12,291 bases of DNA, taken from assembly GCA_002418685.1 (NCBI GenBank), contig DIEP01000108.1:1-12291 (forward strand), read 5' to 3'. The position numbers were made by a program, and so were the translations under genes. The notes under the pieces were generated by a model that worked only from the letters and a program-made list of their open reading frames with translations, searched no databases and was not told the origin of the DNA. The stretch is from Ignavibacteria bacterium UBA5771 (lineage in GTDB: Bacteria > Bacteroidota > Ignavibacteria > Kapaibacteriales > UBA2268). The first letter of the stretch is position 1. The number at the start of each line of letters is the position of its first letter. Positions 1 to 8,330 of this stretch are shown here, piece by piece.

Positions 1-1531
1 TATAAATTTTAATAAAAGTTATATCAGCAATTCTAATCGTATCCTTCTTCAAAAATGTCATCGAATCAAGCACATTTTTCAATATGCTTTTCTGCAAATA
101 CGGGCGATAATATACCGCATCATTTGCAAGCCAGTAGTTTGGTTTATATTTTTTCAGGAATTGATCAATTCGACTATTGCTTAAATATGGAGCGACCTTC
201 CCATCTGTTATTCCATCTAAACTTAAAATATCTATATCATCTCTCAAATAATACCTGTCCTGAACTTCATAAGACAGTAAGAATGAATTTGGTTCGGCAA
301 TATTATTTACATAATCTATAATGTTCTTTTCTGTAATCGTTTCGAAATCAAAATGATTGCTCCATTCTTTTGCAACAATGCCCGCTAATTTTCCAAATGG
401 AATTAAAATAAATAAAATCAAGAAAAATGTTAGCATAATCCAATTATTTGCTTTGAACTTAATAAATAGATTTTCCAATGGTTTGGCAATTGCTACTATA
501 ATAAAGGGAATAATTGGAATTATATATCTATCCACAGAATTAATAGGGGATATTACTGTTATTGACACAAAATATGCACCCGATATAAGAAACGCAAGAA
601 GCACAAAGAAATAATCTTGTTCAATCACGCTTTTTGCAGTGTTTCTTGCATTGGGACTTTGTTTTGAATTTTTGCGGTATAAAGCATATTTCTGGCTAAG
701 TTCCCATACAATTATAATAAGAAATAATATCATTGGGTAGGAAAGCAGTGCAAGTATGCTTTCAAGTGAAAATGAGATGCCCATAAATTGTTTGGCGGTT
801 TCCTGCAATGCAAAAGCTCTGCAATACGAGGAATTGGACGCCATACCTGTTTGCAAACTTGAATAAGTAAAATACAAAGCCAATGGAAGCAATGCTATCG
901 AAAATATTAAAATAAAAATGAATAACTTTTTGCTCTCGTGTCTTTTAAAAAACATCAATAATAATGCGTCGGCAATTACTACTGCAATTGCATCGGGTCT
1001 TGATAATGGTATCAAACTCCAAATAATACAAAGCCAAATAAATGATCCTGCTTTGGATTCGCCCGAAATTATTTTTTTATTAATTACTAATAAAATGCTC
1101 AATAATATTATCGTTAAGGGAGTTTCATAACATAACAAACATGGAATTAGTGCATAATAAATTAGGAAAATCAAACCAAAAGTGGAACCTAATTTTGAAC
1201 CAGTTATATTGATTGCGGCTCGATATGCAATGAAAAAAGCAAAGATGGTTAGGATTAAGCAGAAAATTTTAATTATCAATATGCTATTTGGCAATAAAAA
1301 TGAAGGGGATAAGATTATTGCCCAAAGTGGTGAAGTGCTGCCTGAGGAAAATTCTCCGGGGTTATAGGAAAAGAAATCTAAATTGGCAATATTTCTGGCA
1401 TAAATGAAGTAAATGGAAGGATCGCCGTGGAAAGAATTGATTAGCAATAGTCCCGATATTACAACAAATGCAAATAGGATAATTAAAAGAAATTTGTTAA
1501 TAGATGCATCTTCCCATTTTTCTAAATTCAT
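1..1531 (-). CDS. GT-C family membrane glycosyltransferase (GT39/ArnT-like), C-terminus cut by window edge
   Basis: An open frame of 510 codons runs from ATG at 1529-1531 to the left edge without a stop, so the gene is partial. The product has about ten hydrophobic segments. Its N-terminus is one membrane helix (about residues 13-31) followed by a periplasmic-type loop with HGDPSIYFIYARNIAN (35-50) and NPGEFSSGSTSPLW (57-70). Further on are CYETPL (134-139) and SRPDA (177-181). An acidic aspartate in the first loop, a Gly-Ser-Thr-Ser-Pro-Leu-Trp stretch, an E-T-P/L motif and an R-P-D motif are what I know from polyprenol-phosphate-sugar dependent GT-C transferases of the inner membrane. The substrate cannot be told. 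A soluble C-terminal part begins around residue 390. An AGG lies six bases before the ATG. It lies 137 bp downstream of rluD on the same strand, and the function is unrelated. Confidence 0.85.
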   Translation of the reverse strand, partial: MNLEKWEDASINKFLLIILFAFVVISGLLLINSFHGDPSIYFIYARNIANLDFFSYNPGEFSSGSTSPLWAIILSPSFLLPNSILIIKIFCLILTIFAFFIAYRAAINITGSKLGSTFGLIFLIYYALIPCLLCYETPLTIILLSILLVINKKIISGESKAGSFIWLCIIWSLIPLSRPDAIAVVIADALLLMFFKRHESKKLFIFILIFSIALLPLALYFTYSSLQTGMASNSSYCRAFALQETAKQFMGISFSLESILALLSYPMILFLIIIVWELSQKYALYRKNSKQSPNARNTAKSVIEQDYFFVLLAFLISGAYFVSITVISPINSVDRYIIPIIPFIIVAIAKPLENLFIKFKANNWIMLTFFLILFILIPFGKLAGIVAKEWSNHFDFETITEKNIIDYVNNIAEPNSFLLSYEVQDRYYLRDDIDILSLDGITDGKVAPYLSNSRIDQFLKKYKPNYWLANDAVYYRPYLQKSILKNVLDSMTFLKKDTIRIADITFIKIY

Positions 1532-1668
1532 TAATTACCTGTTCTGATATTAAGTGTTTTACATAGCATTCAAAATTATGAAAATAAAATATTACAATTA
1601 ATAACAAATTAATAACCAAGAACGTGAAAAATAGGGTAATCATTATGAAAGTTGCAAAGCAATCTTCT

Positions 1669-2739
1669 CTACTCTTCCATACCTTTTCGCAAAAATTCCA
1701 GTAAATCTTTAAAATCCTGGGGCAGTTCCGAGTCGAGATATATTTCTTGATTTGTAACAGGGTGAATAAATCCAAGCGTTTTTGCGTGGAGCATTTGTCT
1801 CTGGGCGATTTGAAGACATTTTTGAGCTTTGGAACGCATATAATTTGATTGTCCGCCATAAAGAATTATATTACCACCATATAAGTCATCGCCAAGTATT
1901 GGATGTTTCAAATATGCTGTATGAACGCGTATCTGGTGGGTTCGACCTGTATGCAATTTGAACTTGACCAAACTTGCAAATTCAAATTCCTCAAGCACTT
2001 CATAATCGGTTTTTGCAGTTTTGCCACTTCTTTTGGCAACAGCATATTTCTTTCTATTTTGAGGAGATCTATCAATCAGACCCTCTATTGTTCCACTTGA
2101 TTCAGGCAACTTTCCCCACACAATCCCCCAATATTCGCGCGAAATTGTATGATCGTGGAATTGTTGAGAAAGAGCGATGTGAACTTGCGTATTTTTGGAA
2201 ATTACGAGCAATCCTGATGTGTTTTTATCAATTCGATGAACAATACCGGGGCGAATCTCTTCGCTTCCAAAAATCGTTGCTTCATCGATTTCTTCTTCAT
2301 CGCTCTCGCTTTCAGTATCTTCCTCATTTACAACAATAGGAATAGGCTCACGTTTTCCCAAATAGTAAAGGATTGCATTTACTATAGTTCCATATCGATT
2401 GCCGTATCCGGGATGAACAACCATACCCGCTGGTTTATTAACTACTATCAAGTGATCATCTTCAAATACTATATCCAATGGAATATTTTGCGGAATTAGT
2501 TCCATTGGCGGTGGTTTCAATATCTTGCATTGTATTATGTCGTTTGGAGCGACTTTTGTATTTGCTTTAGCTATTTTGCCATTAATCAGGACACGTCCCT
2601 CATCAATCGAGCGTTTCACCTTTGTGCGCGTTGCATTTTGCACTGAATGAGTTAAATACACATCAATTCGTTCGGGATTTTGCCCCTTAGCCACAATAAA
2701 GTCAAAGTTCTGTTCAATATATTCAGGTCGGTTTTCCAT
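1669..2739 (-). CDS. rluD: 23S rRNA pseudouridine synthase, RluA/RluD family
   Basis: This 356-residue protein isomerises uridines in large-subunit rRNA; RluD of E. coli modifies helix 69, but the exact target here is inferred. Residues 23-72 form an S4 RNA-binding domain (RIDVYL, then VLINGK). The catalytic domain follows, with VVNKPAGMVVHP (99-110), the active-site motif HRIDKNTSGLL (168-178, catalytic Asp171) and the RTHQIR motif (266-271). Between VVNKPAG and the catalytic motif is an extra strongly acidic segment, about residues 138-161, rich in Glu, Asp and Ser, which I do not expect in standard RluD. Its length is slightly above the usual 320-330 residues for that reason. No clear Shine-Dalgarno sequence precedes the ATG, as is common in Bacteroidota. 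The gene is separated from the efflux cluster by about 119 bp. Confidence 0.93.
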   Translation of the reverse strand: MENRPEYIEQNFDFIVAKGQNPERIDVYLTHSVQNATRTKVKRSIDEGRVLINGKIAKANTKVAPNDIIQCKILKPPPMELIPQNIPLDIVFEDDHLIVVNKPAGMVVHPGYGNRYGTIVNAILYYLGKREPIPIVVNEEDTESESDEEEIDEATIFGSEEIRPGIVHRIDKNTSGLLVISKNTQVHIALSQQFHDHTISREYWGIVWGKLPESSGTIEGLIDRSPQNRKKYAVAKRSGKTAKTDYEVLEEFEFASLVKFKLHTGRTHQIRVHTAYLKHPILGDDLYGGNIILYGGQSNYMRSKAQKCLQIAQRQMLHAKTLGFIHPVTNQEIYLDSELPQDFKDLLEFLRKGMEE

Positions 2740-2858
2740 AAGTTATTATTAACGAACATATTGAATAAAATGTTTATCAAGATTCTTCCCGGACATAGAT
2801 GTAACGGCTATTAAAATTTGGTTTCAGCATAACTTCAATGACTAATATCTTTATTATT

Positions 2859-3284
2859 TTAATTTTCTTTCACTTTAAAGTTATGTTTTAGCAAATTTTC
2901 TTTTGCTTTTTCAAGAGTTACTTCTTTTAATTTCATCCCACACAAGGGGCATTCGCCTGGCTTATCAGAAATAACATTCCAGTCCATTTGATCTTGAAAG
3001 ACTTTGCCATCTTTGTTTTTATCAATTGCTTTCAAATCGATTACTCCTTTTCGAATTGCCGAAGAATCAAGCATGGCAGTAGTCCCATGTCCCATTCCGT
3101 TCGTGTCTTGCATTTTATACTGCATTGATGAATCCTGCATCATGTTGTGCATCATTTGTTGGTCGTGTTTCATCATTTTGTGATCTAACTTTGTTGAATC
3201 ATTTTTTTCTTGTGCTAATGCGGACACACTAATGAGAAACATTGCTGCTAAGAACAATTTCCCGAAAATTTTTATTGCTTTCAT
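2859..3284 (-). CDS. Secreted Met/His-rich heavy-metal-binding domain protein, putative periplasmic Cu/Ag chaperone
   Basis: This small protein (141 residues from the chosen start) begins with a signal peptide, MKAIKIFGKL... ending at SALAQ, so it is exported. After it comes a Met/His/Gln-rich stretch with repeated MM, HxMM and HNMM patterns suited to Cu(I)/Ag(I) thioether binding. The C-terminal part has DKNKDGKVFQD, which resembles an EF-hand calcium loop lacking the final Glu, then MDWNVISDKPGECPLCGMKL, a heavy-metal-binding (HMBD/YHS-like) motif with CPxCGM. This C-terminal 63-residue block is nearly the same as the tail of the CusB-like adaptor in this cluster. An ATG four codons upstream (3296) is possible, but it overlaps the GGAG ribosome binding site, so 3284 is preferred. 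It is the last gene of the efflux cluster, 173 bp after cusA. A role like CusF, handing metal to the pump, is inference; it has no CusF fold signature. Confidence 0.85.
   Translation of the reverse strand: MKAIKIFGKLFLAAMFLISVSALAQEKNDSTKLDHKMMKHDQQMMHNMMQDSSMQYKMQDTNGMGHGTTAMLDSSAIRKGVIDLKAIDKNKDGKVFQDQMDWNVISDKPGECPLCGMKLKEVTLEKAKENLLKHNFKVKEN
2868..3056 (-). repeat. Duplicated EF-hand-like/CPxCGM module, copy in the small secreted protein
   Basis: These 63 codons align without gaps to 6690-6878 in the cusB tail; by hand count 50 of 63 residues are identical, and the DNA is also visibly similar, notably around the codons for DKNKDGKV. The shared block runs from IR.G.IDLKAID to the FKVK ending. 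This indicates an intragenic-to-gene duplication, or repeated domain sharing, inside one operon. Confidence 0.9.
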
Positions 3285-3290
3285 TTTGTA

Positions 3291-3294
3291 CTCC
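3291..3294 (-). promoter_or_regulatory. Ribosome binding site deciding the start of the small metal-binding protein
   Basis: GGAG on the minus strand lies six bases before the ATG at 3282-3284. The upstream in-frame ATG at 3294-3296 shares its G with this GGAG and has no site of its own. This favours the shorter protein beginning MKAIKIF, which also gives a standard signal peptide. Confidence 0.6.
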
Positions 3295-3339
3295 ATTTAT
3301 AAGTTATTAAAATAATTTATTGTTTAAAAATGTTATTAA

Positions 3340-3345
3340 ATTATA
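3340..3345 (-). promoter_or_regulatory. Possible -10 box before the small metal-binding protein gene
   Basis: TATAAT on the minus strand lies in the AT-rich 173-bp gap between cusA and the small secreted protein gene. It would start transcription about 50 bases before the ATG. No convincing -35 element is seen at the right spacing, and such hexamers are expected by chance in DNA this AT-rich. No hairpin terminator is visible in the gap, so read-through from cusA is equally possible. Confidence 0.2.
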
Positions 3346-3457
3346 AAGACACTAAAGTTCTTCATTACATCTTGTTAATTTCTTTCGTTTTAATAGATTT
3401 TTTTATTCTGATTTTTTCTTTTTTTTATATGGCTTTATTTTTTAATCTTTGCATTAA

Positions 3458-6400
3458 TTAAGATTTTAAAATCAATCCTTCCGTTTTCGCTTGTTTCCGC
3501 AGTTCCCAGCTTTTCCATAAATAATAGAGAACTGGATAAACAACTAATTCACCTAATACTGAAGTGACAACACCACCAATCATTGGAGCTGCGATTCTCT
3601 GCATTACATCCGCTCCCGCACCATGACTCCACATTATTGGAAGCAAACCCGCTAATATCACTGATGCAGTCATAATTTTAGGTCTAACCCTCTTCACTGC
3701 ACCATGATGAATGGCATCTTTCAAATCAGTCAATGAATTTAGCCTTCCTTTTTGTCGCCATTCTTTAAGTGCAACATCTAGATACAAAAGCATTACTACA
3801 CCAGTTTCTGCATCTAATCCCGCAAGTGCAATTATCCCAACCCAAATTGCCATACTCAAATTGTAACCCAACAAATATACAAACCAAAATGCTCCAATTA
3901 ATGATAAAGGTATAGCCAAAAATACAATTCCAACCTTTATAATAGAACGAGTATTTAGATATATAATCAGAAAAACAATAAACAAAGTAAGAGGGATAAT
4001 GAGCATCATCCTTCGTGAGGATCTTTCCATATATTCAAATTCACCGCTCCATACAATATTGTACCCCGCAGGCAATTTTATTTGTTCCGCTACGGCTTTT
4101 TGTGCATTTTTTACATATGTTCCAACATCAATATTTTTAATATCTACATAAACCCAAGCATTTGGACGTGTATCCTCACTTCTAATGACCATTGGACCTT
4201 TTCGGGGAATAATTGAGGCTATTTGCCCAAGTGGAACATGCTCTCCTGTTGGTGCAGAAATAAGTACCCTTTTTATTGCTTCAATATTATCTCTTAATTC
4301 TCTGCTATATCTCAAATTTACTGTATATCTTTCGAGTCCTTCAACTGTATTTGTCACACTCATTCCACCAATGGCAGTCATTATCACTTTTTCGACGTCA
4401 TCAATTGTCAGTCCATATCTTCCTGCTTCAAATCTATTTATATCAATGTCGAGATAATTCCCTCCGACAGATCTTTCAGCAAATGCACTTGCGGTTCCCG
4501 GAACTTTCCTCATTACGGATTCAACTTGTTGTCCGATATTTTGTAGTTCATTCAAGTCGGGACCTGAAATTTTTATTCCAACAGGTGTTTTTATTCCTGT
4601 GCTAAGCATATCAGTTCTTGTTTTTATGGGCATTGTCCAAGCATTCGTGACACCAGGAAATTTAACTGCTTGATCCAATTCAGAAATCAATTTATCCACT
4701 GTCATTCCGGGTCTCCATTCGCTTTCAGGTTTTAACATAATAGTAGTTTCAAGCATATCAAACCCCGCTGGATCTGTAGATGTTTCTGCCCTACCAACTT
4801 TTCCAAAAACGTGATGCACTTCTGGAAATTGACTAATTATTTTATCAGACTGTTGCAATATTTCTTTTGCTTTTGTCACTGATATTCCTGGCATTGTTGT
4901 TGGCATATAAAGTAAATCACCTTCGTATAATGGCGGCATAAATTCAGAACCAATTTTATTCAATGGAATTAATAAAGATAATATTAACAGAAAAGCAACT
5001 ATTAAAACTCCCCAACGATACTTAATAGCAAAATCAACTACGGGATGATAAATTTTGATAAGAAATCTATTGATAGGATTTTTCTCTTCCGGCTTTATTT
5101 TGCCTCTTATCCAATAACTCATTAAAATAGGAACAATTGTTATTGAAAGAATTGCTGCAGCAGCCATCGAATATGTTTTAGTAAATGCTAATGGTCGGAA
5201 TAATCTCCCTTCTTGTGCTTCTAATGTAAATACAGGAATAAATGAAACAGTTATTACTAATAATGAATAAAAGAGTGAAGGTCCAACTTCTTTTGATGCA
5301 TCCAAAATTAATTTCCCCCTTTCTCTTCTTTGTTCAGGTGGTTTCAAATTATCTTCTTCAATGTGTTTATGAGCGTTTTCAACCATTATTATAGCAGCAT
5401 CAACCATTGCCCCTATGGCAATTGCAATTCCACCAAGCGACATAATATTCGCATTTATACCCTGGATTTTCATTACTATGAATGACATTAATATGGCTGT
5501 TGGCAATGTGAATACAGCAACCATTGCACTTCTTGCATGAAATAAAAATAAAATGCAGACTAATGCTACAATTATTATTTCTTCTATCAATTTTCCCGAT
5601 AATGTGTCTATTGCACTTTGTATTAAACTTGACCTATCATAAACAATATTGATTTTAACATCATCGGGCAATCCCGGTTTTAATGTTTCTAATTTGTTTT
5701 TAACATTTTCTATTGTCTTGAGAGCATTTTCTCCATAACGCATAACCACAATTCCCCCAACAGTTTCACCTTTTCCATCTGATTCAGCTATCCCTCTTCT
5801 CATCAATGGACCAATCGTAACATCTGCAATATCTTTTATATATACAGGGGTATTTGTGTTTTTATTAACCATCACTGGGATTTCTTTGATATCTTCAATA
5901 GATTTGATATATCCAAGTCCTCGAACCATAAACTCGGTTTCTCCCATTTCAATAACTTCACCACCAACATCATTATTTGATTTTTTAATCGCCATTTCCA
6001 CCATATCGATTGAAATATTATAAGCAAGAAGTTTTACAGGATCCACTGTAACCTGATATTGCTTGACATATCCACCGATACTTGCTACTTCAGAAACTCC
6101 ATCAACAGCTGTTAATTCATATTTTAAATACCAATCTTGAATTGAGCGCAATTCTTGCAAGGATCTTTTCTTCGAAGATAATGTATATTCAAATACCCAC
6201 CCAACTCCTGTTGCATCGGGACCAAGTGTTGGAACGACATTAGGCGGTAATCTTTTTTGCGAATAATTTAAATATTCCAGCACTCTACTTCTTGCCCAAT
6301 ATAAATCTGTTCCATCTTTAAAAATTACATAGACAAGAGAATAACCAAAAAATGAATAACCTCGAACCACTTCAGAACCCGGAACTGAGACCATTGAAGT

Positions 6401-6610
6401 TGTTAATGGATAGGTAACTTGATCTTCTATTATGCGCGGGGATTGCCCAGGATATTCAGTATAAATAATTACTTGCACATCACTTAAATCAGGTATTGCA
6501 TCCAAATTGATATTTTGCATCGAATAAATACCCCATCCAATAGTAATCAATGTGATTAGTATTATAAGAAATTTATTCTTTAATGAAAATTCGATAATTT
6601 TTTCTAACAT
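3458..6610 (-). CDS. cusA: Copper/silver efflux RND pump, CusA/CzcA family (HME-RND)
   Basis: At 1050 residues this is a full-length inner-membrane proton-driven RND transporter that moves metal from periplasm or cytoplasm into the outer-membrane channel. Transmembrane helix 4 carries GGIAIAIGAMVDAAIIMVEN (393-412), with the proton-relay Asp404. Residues 926-939 (GLDAETGVVM region) match the helix-10 acidic site. The three methionines of the E. coli CusA relay are kept in matching contexts: Met569 in LLYMP, Met619 in FDMLETT and Met668 in TDMLSTG. Together with the GAMVDA motif they point to the monovalent Cu(I)/Ag(I) group rather than Zn/Co/Cd. A GGAG five bases before the ATG supports the start. 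It follows cusB by 76 bp on the same strand, and the same transcript is likely. No truncation or frameshift is visible. Confidence 0.96.
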   Translation of the reverse strand: MLEKIIEFSLKNKFLIILITLITIGWGIYSMQNINLDAIPDLSDVQVIIYTEYPGQSPRIIEDQVTYPLTTSMVSVPGSEVVRGYSFFGYSLVYVIFKDGTDLYWARSRVLEYLNYSQKRLPPNVVPTLGPDATGVGWVFEYTLSSKKRSLQELRSIQDWYLKYELTAVDGVSEVASIGGYVKQYQVTVDPVKLLAYNISIDMVEMAIKKSNNDVGGEVIEMGETEFMVRGLGYIKSIEDIKEIPVMVNKNTNTPVYIKDIADVTIGPLMRRGIAESDGKGETVGGIVVMRYGENALKTIENVKNKLETLKPGLPDDVKINIVYDRSSLIQSAIDTLSGKLIEEIIIVALVCILFLFHARSAMVAVFTLPTAILMSFIVMKIQGINANIMSLGGIAIAIGAMVDAAIIMVENAHKHIEEDNLKPPEQRRERGKLILDASKEVGPSLFYSLLVITVSFIPVFTLEAQEGRLFRPLAFTKTYSMAAAAILSITIVPILMSYWIRGKIKPEEKNPINRFLIKIYHPVVDFAIKYRWGVLIVAFLLILSLLIPLNKIGSEFMPPLYEGDLLYMPTTMPGISVTKAKEILQQSDKIISQFPEVHHVFGKVGRAETSTDPAGFDMLETTIMLKPESEWRPGMTVDKLISELDQAVKFPGVTNAWTMPIKTRTDMLSTGIKTPVGIKISGPDLNELQNIGQQVESVMRKVPGTASAFAERSVGGNYLDIDINRFEAGRYGLTIDDVEKVIMTAIGGMSVTNTVEGLERYTVNLRYSRELRDNIEAIKRVLISAPTGEHVPLGQIASIIPRKGPMVIRSEDTRPNAWVYVDIKNIDVGTYVKNAQKAVAEQIKLPAGYNIVWSGEFEYMERSSRRMMLIIPLTLFIVFLIIYLNTRSIIKVGIVFLAIPLSLIGAFWFVYLLGYNLSMAIWVGIIALAGLDAETGVVMLLYLDVALKEWRQKGRLNSLTDLKDAIHHGAVKRVRPKIMTASVILAGLLPIMWSHGAGADVMQRIAAPMIGGVVTSVLGELVVYPVLYYLWKSWELRKQAKTEGLILKS

Positions 6611-6686
6611 CTTCTCTCCAATATTTTATATTTTGGAATCGCTTCCAATTTTGGATTTTGAATTCGCAATTTAATATCCTATTGTT

Positions 6687-8306
6687 TTATTTGACTTTAA
6701 ACCCATGTTCTTCTAAATTCTTTTTTGCTTCATCGAGTGTTACTTCTTTTAACTTCATTCCACATATTGGACAAGTTCCTGGCTCATCGGATATGACATT
6801 CCAGTCCATCATATCCTGATAAACTTTACCATCTTTGTTTTTATCAATTGCTTTTAGATCTATTATTCCTGTTCGAATTAGAGGAGAAACCTCTTTGGAT
6901 TTTCCTCCTTGATTCATTTGCTGCATATCATTGTCATTCATTTTACTATTATCCAAATTGTTCTTTTGATTTGCATCCTTATTATTTTTTTCTTGTTCAT
7001 TTTGATTTGACTTCGTATCCATTTGTGAATTACTCTCACTTGACATATTATGCTGACTATGATTCGACATTTGATTAATCGCAGTTCTTAAATTGCTTTC
7101 TGAATCAATGAGGAATTGTGAAGATGTTACAACTTGCTCTCCTTCGTGTAGACCTTCAAGAATTTGAACATAATTATTTGCCGCAACACCTAATTTCACT
7201 TCACGAGGTTCAAAATATCCATTTCCAAGAGAAATTATAACTATATCTCTTTCTCCTGACCGAATAATGGCTTGATCGGGCACAGCTATCGATTCGATTT
7301 TGATAGGGGATTTGATTATTACTGTTGCAAACATTCCAGGCTTTAAATCGTAATTTGATGTATTTCTCAGTTCTACTCTTACTTTGATAGTCTTAGTTTC
7401 CATCCCAAGATACGGATAAATGTAGTTAATTTTCCCTTTATAACTTCTCCCGGGTAGGTATGAAAGTTCAATATCAGCAGTCTGCCCAACTTTTACCCAC
7501 GGTAATTCAAACTGATAAATTTCAGCAATAACCCAAACACTTGATAAATCAGCAATTTTAAATAAATTCATACCAGTCATTATATTATCACCTTCAACAA
7601 TCATTTTATCTGTAACAATTCCATTAGCGGGAGAATATATTGGTAGCGTTTTTTTGGGTATTCCTTTATTTTCTAAATTATCAATCTCAGTTTCAGATAT
7701 ATCCCAATATAATAATCTGCGTTTTGCACTTTGGATTAAATCTTCTGCTCCTTTCTTTATATCTTCTGAACTATTTTCTAAACTTTTTCTATATTTGACT
7801 GCTTGCAAATACTCTTCTTGTGTGCTTACCAAATCAGGGCTGTAGACTTCCAACAATTTTTCACCTTTACTAACATATTTTCCTGTGTAATTAACATATA
7901 ACTTCTCTACCCATCCCATATACTTAGTATTAACTGAATATAATCGAGTCTCGTTATAATCAATTTTCCCTACTGTCCTTATTTCCTTTGTTAAAGTTCT
8001 TTTTTTGACTTCTTCAGTTGTTACACCAATGTTTTGAATTACCGTAGGATCAATTTTTATTCCATTAGTATTTTCTGCTCCCTCATAAACGGGAACAAGA
8101 TCCATTCCACAATCAGGAGCTTTACCTGGCTTATCTGAAGTATACCATGGATGCATTGGATCTTGATAATAGGCAATTTTCTTTGCTGGAGTTTGTTGTG
8201 TTGTATTTTCAGAATTTGAATTCTTAGTATTTTTTCCATAAATAAACCAGCCTACTGCAAATCCAATAATTAAAAATATAAGCGAAATAACTATAATCTT
8301 TTTCAT
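6687..8306 (-). CDS. cusB: CusB-type RND periplasmic adaptor with HMBD modules at both ends
   Basis: This 539-residue membrane-fusion protein links the CusA pump to the outer-membrane channel. An N-terminal hydrophobic helix (residues 4-22) anchors or exports it. Residues 46-74 form a heavy-metal-binding domain (YYQDPMHP ... APDCGMDLVPVY); Asp and Ala stand where some relatives have Cys, which I recall as normal for CusB. The barrel-sandwich hybrid and helical hairpin span about 110-260 (VEKLYVNYTGKYVSKGEKLL, SPANGIVTD), the beta-barrel about 260-335 (LKPGMFATVII) and the membrane-proximal domain about 336-400. A low-complexity Asn/Gln/Ser/Met/His linker (413-476) then leads to an extra C-terminal domain (477-539) with DKNKDGKVYQD and CPICGMKL. 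CusB proteins of about 400 residues lack this tail. AAGGA eight bases before the ATG supports the start. It begins 24 bp after the TolC-like gene ends. Confidence 0.95.
   Translation of the reverse strand: MKKIIVISLIFLIIGFAVGWFIYGKNTKNSNSENTTQQTPAKKIAYYQDPMHPWYTSDKPGKAPDCGMDLVPVYEGAENTNGIKIDPTVIQNIGVTTEEVKKRTLTKEIRTVGKIDYNETRLYSVNTKYMGWVEKLYVNYTGKYVSKGEKLLEVYSPDLVSTQEEYLQAVKYRKSLENSSEDIKKGAEDLIQSAKRRLLYWDISETEIDNLENKGIPKKTLPIYSPANGIVTDKMIVEGDNIMTGMNLFKIADLSSVWVIAEIYQFELPWVKVGQTADIELSYLPGRSYKGKINYIYPYLGMETKTIKVRVELRNTSNYDLKPGMFATVIIKSPIKIESIAVPDQAIIRSGERDIVIISLGNGYFEPREVKLGVAANNYVQILEGLHEGEQVVTSSQFLIDSESNLRTAINQMSNHSQHNMSSESNSQMDTKSNQNEQEKNNKDANQKNNLDNSKMNDNDMQQMNQGGKSKEVSPLIRTGIIDLKAIDKNKDGKVYQDMMDWNVISDEPGTCPICGMKLKEVTLDEAKKNLEEHGFKVK
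6690..6878 (-). repeat. Duplicated EF-hand-like/CPxCGM module, copy at the CusB C-terminus
   Basis: This is the partner of 2868-3056. It occupies residues 477-539 of the adaptor, after a flexible Met/His/Asn linker that itself resembles the Met/His-rich region preceding the module in the small protein. Both copies keep MDWNVISD.PG.CP.CGMKLKEVTL. Confidence 0.9.
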
Positions 8307-8330
8307 ATTATTTTTCCTTTTAAATCTGCA

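Noticed and set aside
55..1367. Several plus-strand open frames of 60-90 codons
   Set aside because: All are antisense to the continuous glycosyltransferase frame on the minus strand, whose motifs are convincing.
1497..1859. 120-codon minus-strand open frame
   Set aside because: It overlaps the 3' end of rluD in another frame and the start of the glycosyltransferase; the sequence shows no domain and the two overlapped genes are clearly real.
3297..3457. T-rich runs after cusA as a terminator
   Set aside because: On the transcribed strand they read as A-runs and no stable GC-rich stem precedes them.
4185..4605. Two plus-strand frames inside cusA
   Set aside because: Antisense shadows of the pump gene, with serine/leucine-rich products and no start signals.
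6848..7078. 76-codon plus-strand frame opposite the cusB linker
   Set aside because: Antisense of the low-complexity Asn/Gln/Met linker, which yields a Leu/Phe/Tyr-rich nonsense product.
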